Position numbers and translations under genes: made by a program. This document shows positions 59,601 through 64,000 of a stretch of DNA of 64,000 bases, in pieces. The DNA is taken from assembly GCA_021432605.1 (NCBI GenBank), contig MU271150.1, forward strand, positions 1,674,001-1,738,000, given 5' to 3'. The first letter of the stretch is position 1. Each line of letters starts with the position of its first letter. This DNA comes from Coniochaeta sp. PMI_546 (taxonomy: Eukaryota > Ascomycota > Sordariomycetes > Coniochaetales > Coniochaetaceae). The notes under the pieces are model-generated. The model did no database searches. It saw only the letters and a program-made list of their open reading frames with translations, and had not been told where the DNA came from.

Positions 59601-60201
59601 GCTTCTCATTACGACGCTGCGTCGATATGGACACATGCGCAGCGGCGGCACGACTGACGCCACGGAAATCCGTCCCAGACCAACCAAGAGGAGCATGAAC
59701 CTAACCGATGAAGACATCGGGGAGCAAGATTGTGCATACCTAGGCACTCCACTTTCACCATGGTATGCTGCAAAACCATGCAACCTTTACCCACCAGGCC
59801 TTTAGACAGAGAGGACGCGATGTCACGATGGCCTGCAAACGTTGGCTTGACCGACGTCGAAACCAGAGACCGGAGATATCGTATTCTGCTTCAGCCGGAA
59901 GCCAAGACATGCCAAGCTGTCTTGTTCCGGGTCCTGACATGGAGACAATGCAACTTCTATCGGCATGCAACAAGCTTACGGCCAGCAAGTGACGTCCTGG
60001 CTGTCCATGATTCACCTAGCAAATCCGGTTGCTTGTTGTACCTAGCTTAACGCACAACGGAGATAGCTGACGCGTCTACACAGAGAAGATGAAACGGCAG
60101 GGTTTGTAGCCGAAAAATAATGGTATTGTTTTTTCAACGCCTTTACTAACGCTCATGCACTCTCCCCTTGCACCGACACCTCCCCCATCCACCCCTATAC
60201 C
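56690..60201. other. Long gene-free interval
   Basis: 3.5 kb with no convincing gene. Frames such as 56950-57474 (minus), 58207-58614 (minus) and 59495-59698 (plus) carry no domain. Notable small motifs are the palindromes TACCTTAGGTA at 57025-57035 and AGTACCTAGGTACT at 57891-57904, and a CTTC/CATC microsatellite (CCTTCCTTCCTTCC) at about 59150-59170. It could be a degraded repeat area; I cannot name an element. Confidence 0.4.
57891..57904. repeat. 14-bp perfect palindrome AGTACCTAGGTACT
   Basis: Exact self-complementary sequence. Related TACCT(T)AGGTA motifs occur at 6370 and 57025, and many GGTACC/AAGGTA pieces lie in other intergenic stretches. Confidence 0.6.
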
Positions 60202-62577
60202 TTACATCCACAACCGACAAGTCCCGTCGGCGCCGGCAGAGACAACCCACGGCTCCTTCGGGTGCCAGTCGACATCCAACACGCCGAGATTGCTGACAAC
60301 CTTGTGGCCCTTGAGCACCTTGACCGGCACAATGGTCGGGTTCTCCATCAGGTCCGTCACGACCTTGCCGTGGAACACCTGCAGACTCCCGTCGTCGCTC
60401 GCGTCCACGAACAGCGGCAGCCCGCCCTTGTGGTACTTCACGGCGCGGATGGCCTGCTCGTGGAAGCGCATCGTCTTGTACGGCCTGGTGCTGAGGTCGA
60501 GGTCGTGCCAGAGGAGCCGGCGGTCGTACGAGCCCACGATCAGGTTGTCGCCGCCGGAGTGTATGTCGAAGGACGAGATCCACCTCGCGCCGGGCTGGAT
60601 GACCTTGATCAGCTCCAGCTTCTGGAGGTCGTAGCAGCGGATCATGCGCTGGGTGGCGACGAAGAAGAGCGGCCGCGAGGGGTGGAAGTGCGCCGTCTGG
60701 GCGAGGCCGGAGAGTTTCCGGAAGGGGATCTGGGTGAGGTGCTTGGAGAGCGTGTGGATGGCCACGGCGCTGCGCTGGCCCGAGGGCGAGGTCGTGGCGA
60801 AGTGGTCGCCCCGCCTGTGCCAGGAGATGACCTTTACCGTAGACCGGACGGTGATGCGGATGAGGACACCTTCGTCCTCCAGCTTGGTGCCGGGCCGGGC
60901 CCACTTGGCCGGCGGTGTCTGGCCCACGTTCAGAGGAGCTTGTTGTCCGCTAGTTGCGTAGCCGAAGCCGACGTCGAGGATGGCGCGGTTTTCTTGCTCG
61001 GCCTCGGGGTCGAGAACGGGGGGGATCATCAGGAAGATGTCCTCGCCTGCGGCAGCAGCGAGGATGGCTGTGCCCTTTGTCGGCCGCCATCTTACACAGT
61101 TGACAGCTTCGTCGGTGGCTAACCGCACGCTCCAGATTTGGCGGCCTGTAAGCAGCTCCCAGACGCGGACTGTGCCGTCGTCACCACCGGATGCGAGCCA
61201 TAGTCCACTCGGGTCGATTGATAGTGACCGTACACGACCGTCGTGGCCGCGGAACGTTGTCTGGCAGACTGTGGGGAATGGCTTGAGCTCCTCAGGCCGG
61301 GGGAGCTTGGGCAGAAGTGAGTTAGGGTCGATGTTGAGCCTGTTCTTCCGTATCCTGGGCGCAAGGTATAGATCAAGACACCTCTCGAACCTCTCCTTGA
61401 CAAACATGTCGTAGCCGGGCACCTTCCGGAGGGAGTCGTACTTCTGGGGCACATACTCCTTCTCGCGCTCTTCGGGGTCCAGATTTTGCCACGCCTCCCT
61501 CTCCTCCTTGGTCGGTAGGTACTCGGCCGGGGGGTTGTAGCTCATATCGTAACCAGGAGGAGGCAGCTTCGGGGCGGGGATGTGCATGACATGGGGGTCG
61601 CGAGGCTGCTCGTCCTGCCATATGTCGTAGTGCACTTCGTCCTTCTCCTCCTCCTCCTTCTCGCGCTCCTCGGGAGGCTTGTATGGTAATATCCTCCCTT
61701 CCCTGATGGCGCGCACCAGCTTCATGACTCGCTTCTGTTCGTGTTTCGAGGGCAGGAAGCGACGCTTGGGCTCCGGTGCTGCGCTCAGGGGCATCTTCTC
61801 CTCGAAGCTTGTGAACCATTCGACTGTGTCGGGGTACGGGTCGTAGCCATCCACGGGTATCTCGTTCATCTGGACCCGCTTGAGGATCTCCAGCTCGTCT
61901 CGGCTAAGCTGCAGGGGCTTGCCGGTGGCAGGGTCGGTGAGACCGGTCCAGCCCTGTGGCACTTCTATGCTGTCGAGGAGAGCATCGAGGGCATCTCCAG
62001 TGGCCGGACGCATGATCTTCTTTCCGTTAATGTCGTAGCCGATGTGCGGGTACTGGTCGTAGAAACTCAAGGGGATGTCGCCGATGGTGTTTTCGGGTGC
62101 TTGCGCGTCGCTGTCGTCTGAGTCGTAGACAGGATCGATCTCAGGGTAGACATAGCGCTCGTTGCCATTGGCGTCTGTTTCAACTCTGTAGTTTGGCCGA
62201 TCGTCGTCGTCGTTATGGCCTCGCGCATCCTCCACCGTCAGGTCGTCGTCCTTGTCCTTGGGCTCTGCGCCGGGTTCTATCTTCTCCTTGAGGAGTTTTT
62301 GAATGGCAGCATCGACTTCTTCCTCATCGGAAGGTATATCGTCGCTGAGTAGGGCCTCGTCATCTTCCTCCTCCTCAGCTTCGCTCGCATCGTTGTCGCC
62401 GTCGTCCTCCTCATCTTCCTCGTCTGTGCTCACGGCCTCGAATTCATCCTCGCTTTGAGAAAGCGCGCCGTCGAAATCAAGGTCATTGAGCTCATCGTCG
62501 GACACTTCCTCTTGGACAGAGGCTTTCCTCTTCTTGTCTGCGGATTTCGGCGCCATTGATGCTGATTTACTGGGCAT
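60202..62577 (-). CDS. ERB1: ERB1, ribosome biogenesis factor (BOP1 homologue)
   Basis: Erb1 is a nucleolar WD40 protein of the PeBoW complex (Nop7-Erb1-Ytm1) needed for 27S pre-rRNA processing and 60S subunit assembly. A single exon gives 791 aa from the ATG at 62577 ([12 protein letters not shown]); an in-frame ATG at 62622 would add 15 residues. The N-terminus is strongly acidic (Asp/Glu runs to about residue 110). The BOP1NT domain follows ([62 protein letters not shown]), then the seven-bladed beta-propeller ([38 protein letters not shown] begins it) to the C-terminal [10 protein letters not shown]. Everything expected is present. Confidence 0.96.
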   Translation of the reverse strand: MPSKSASMAPKSADKKRKASVQEEVSDDELNDLDFDGALSQSEDEFEAVSTDEEDEEDDGDNDASEAEEEEDDEALLSDDIPSDEEEVDAAIQKLLKEKIEPGAEPKDKDDDLTVEDARGHNDDDDRPNYRVETDANGNERYVYPEIDPVYDSDDSDAQAPENTIGDIPLSFYDQYPHIGYDINGKKIMRPATGDALDALLDSIEVPQGWTGLTDPATGKPLQLSRDELEILKRVQMNEIPVDGYDPYPDTVEWFTSFEEKMPLSAAPEPKRRFLPSKHEQKRVMKLVRAIREGRILPYKPPEEREKEEEEKDEVHYDIWQDEQPRDPHVMHIPAPKLPPPGYDMSYNPPAEYLPTKEEREAWQNLDPEEREKEYVPQKYDSLRKVPGYDMFVKERFERCLDLYLAPRIRKNRLNIDPNSLLPKLPRPEELKPFPTVCQTTFRGHDGRVRSLSIDPSGLWLASGGDDGTVRVWELLTGRQIWSVRLATDEAVNCVRWRPTKGTAILAAAAGEDIFLMIPPVLDPEAEQENRAILDVGFGYATSGQQAPLNVGQTPPAKWARPGTKLEDEGVLIRITVRSTVKVISWHRRGDHFATTSPSGQRSAVAIHTLSKHLTQIPFRKLSGLAQTAHFHPSRPLFFVATQRMIRCYDLQKLELIKVIQPGARWISSFDIHSGGDNLIVGSYDRRLLWHDLDLSTRPYKTMRFHEQAIRAVKYHKGGLPLFVDASDDGSLQVFHGKVVTDLMENPTIVPVKVLKGHKVVSNLGVLDVDWHPKEPWVVSAGADGTCRLWM

Positions 62578-63419
62578 TTTGTAATGCTTGGTGCTTGAGA
62601 TCCTCTGCCAGCAAATGTTCATAAGCCTTGTTTCTTCCTCTTCCCTAACTTTTTTTTTCTGCCGATATCAAGCCAAGTGGGGTGCCGCTCTCACCGCTCG
62701 CAATTCCCCTTCGTCGTTTCCATTGAATCCACGCAGTCCAAGAGCCCTGTATTTAGCCATTTTCTGGTTGCAAGAATAGTCCTCCAGGCAAGGAATTATC
62801 TTTCCTGCAGATCACCCAATCGATCGAGCAGCTCGGAGACTTTTTTTGGAGAGGGAAGGAGGAAATCTCCCCGATTGCCCTCACTTAGCATAATATGCTC
62901 GTTCGCACGTGCGTTGCCGCCTAGGATCACCAGATACGTCTTCACAAAGAACCAGAGCAGGGCCAAAGAGGTGCCTACGACATATTCTCTATTAAGTAAT
63001 GCAAATATCAATCGAGTACAATTCAATTCATTTCTTCCCCCAGTGTCTCGATTCTCCCAGTTCCGTCTCCGGATCTACGCTCCTCAATTGTGACTCTGTG
63101 GGAAGTCTCTCGGCGGTAACCAAGTAGACCTAGCACCTTGATTGCTAGTACTTCGAATCCTTCAACGTCTTTGGCTACATTAACCTAAGACACGCCATCT
63201 TTCTGCCTTGGCCCAATCTCGCTTTTTGCTCTTCGACGGAATCGCTCTTCAGACATACGCGACACCCGTTATTGATCGCGGTCGCCAGTGTCATCCTGCG
63301 TGCCGCGCCGCTTGTTTAGAAACATTCACCTTGTCCAGTCGTGGCATTGAGGTCTTGTGGAATCGTGCTGTCTGTACATCGTCGTCTCGTCGCACTCGTC
63401 GTCTCTACCGGTCACCGTC
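62578..63419. promoter_or_regulatory. Divergent promoter region ERB1 / Zn2Cys6 regulator
   Basis: 842 bases between outward-facing starts; no gene. Both promoters must lie here. No distinct motif stands out. Confidence 0.4.
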
Positions 63420-64000
63420 ATGGGTCATCCAGCTCCGAGAAGCCCCGGGGCAGAGGGCCCCAAACGCCGTGCTTGTGACGAATGCCGTATGTAGACAAAC
63501 CATTGAGTCTCCACCTCATGACCCTTTAAAACTAAAAGCTGTGTAGGATCTCGAAAGCTCGCCTGTACTAAGGAGGCCGATGGCTGCTCTCGATGTAAGC
63601 GCGATGGAGTGCGCTGTCACTACTCGCAACAGAAGCAGATGGGTCGCCCAAGGAAGGTGAAGCGACCGCAGGAGACCGTTCATGTCGAAGAGGTGCCCGA
63701 GAGCCGCCACCCCGTCATCATGCCTGCCAGCGACAGTGCGATGGATCTCGACCTGGACCTGGACCTAGCCTTCTTCGACATGAACGACGTCAGTTTCCTG
63801 GACCTCATGGGATCCGACTACTTGGTAACGAACAACACACCTGCTCAGACGGCGGCCCCGCCACCAAAACAACCAGCCCGTCAGACTCGCTCTCCAGGAG
63901 TATGGCAGATGATGACTGCCGGGCACCTGGCGCACGATATCAACTTCGACAACCACACAGAAGCCCAAGCCTTATCCGAAGAGTTCAGCCTAGAGGAAGC
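63420..64000 (+). CDS. Zn2Cys6 transcription factor (C-terminus outside window)
   Basis: A fungal binuclear-cluster DNA-binding regulator. Exon 1 is 63420..63486, a 60-nt intron follows (GTATGT...TGTAG), and exon 2 runs from 63547 out of the window. The cluster is complete across the splice: RRACDECRSRKLACTK, then GCSRCKRDGVRCHY (C-x2-C-x6-C-x6-C-x2-C-x6-C). The intron sits inside the cluster right after the second Cys, a common position in this family. It is followed by MGRPRKVKRP, an AT-hook-like basic segment, and an acidic Asp/Leu-rich stretch (MDLDLDLDLAFFDMNDV) that could serve in activation. Target genes are unknown. Confidence 0.9.

Overview
The window is nuclear DNA of a filamentous ascomycete (Pezizomycotina, probably a Sordariomycete). 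Genes are GC-rich, mostly single-copy and carry short spliceosomal introns (about 50-110 nt) with GTRNGT donors and CTRAC branch sites. There is a HET-domain gene, a Zn2Cys6 regulator and an intron-bearing tRNA-Ser. All exon models below were built by eye. For every complete gene the spliced exons add up to a whole number of codons.

Layout. 1-22.9 kb is mostly housekeeping: a partial mitochondrial-type protein, a tiny disordered protein, M1 aminopeptidase APE2, enolase, a combined MAD3/BUB1 spindle-checkpoint kinase, AP endonuclease APN1, a very large F-box protein ending in a CaaX box, tRNA-Ser(GCU) and a MOB2-type kinase activator. 23.1-25.4 kb is a HET-domain gene. 26.0-36.8 kb is an accessory block (below). 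37-47 kb is gene-poor and holds a polytopic membrane protein, a hypothetical protein and two small secreted proteins. 47.6-64 kb returns to LEO1 (Paf1 complex), a patatin/TGL-type protein that has lost its catalytic residues, the relic of a FAD-linked oxidase, a secreted GDSL esterase, one uncharacterised reading frame, ERB1 (ribosome biogenesis) and the start of a Zn2Cys6 transcription factor.

The most interesting region is 26.0-36.8 kb. It holds, in order, a pyruvate decarboxylase, an MFS transporter, a catabolic (BudB/AlsS-type) acetolactate synthase, an alpha-acetolactate decarboxylase (BudA/AlsD type) and a short-chain dehydrogenase. The synthase and the acetolactate decarboxylase are divergently transcribed from one 549-bp intergenic region that carries a 16-bp tandem repeat and a 14-bp perfect palindrome. 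Together they spell out pyruvate -> acetolactate -> acetoin, with a candidate reductase for 2,3-butanediol and a candidate exporter. This pathway is a hallmark of bacteria. Seeing it as a gene cluster in a fungus suggests horizontal acquisition or assembly of an acetoin/butanediol cluster. The enzyme families are read from sequence; the pathway, its regulation and its origin are inference.

Other points of note are the pseudo-lipase (catalytic Ser and Asp both replaced), the CaaX-terminated F-box protein, a GC-AG intron and a 14-nt micro-exon in the pyruvate decarboxylase gene, and the oxidase relic.
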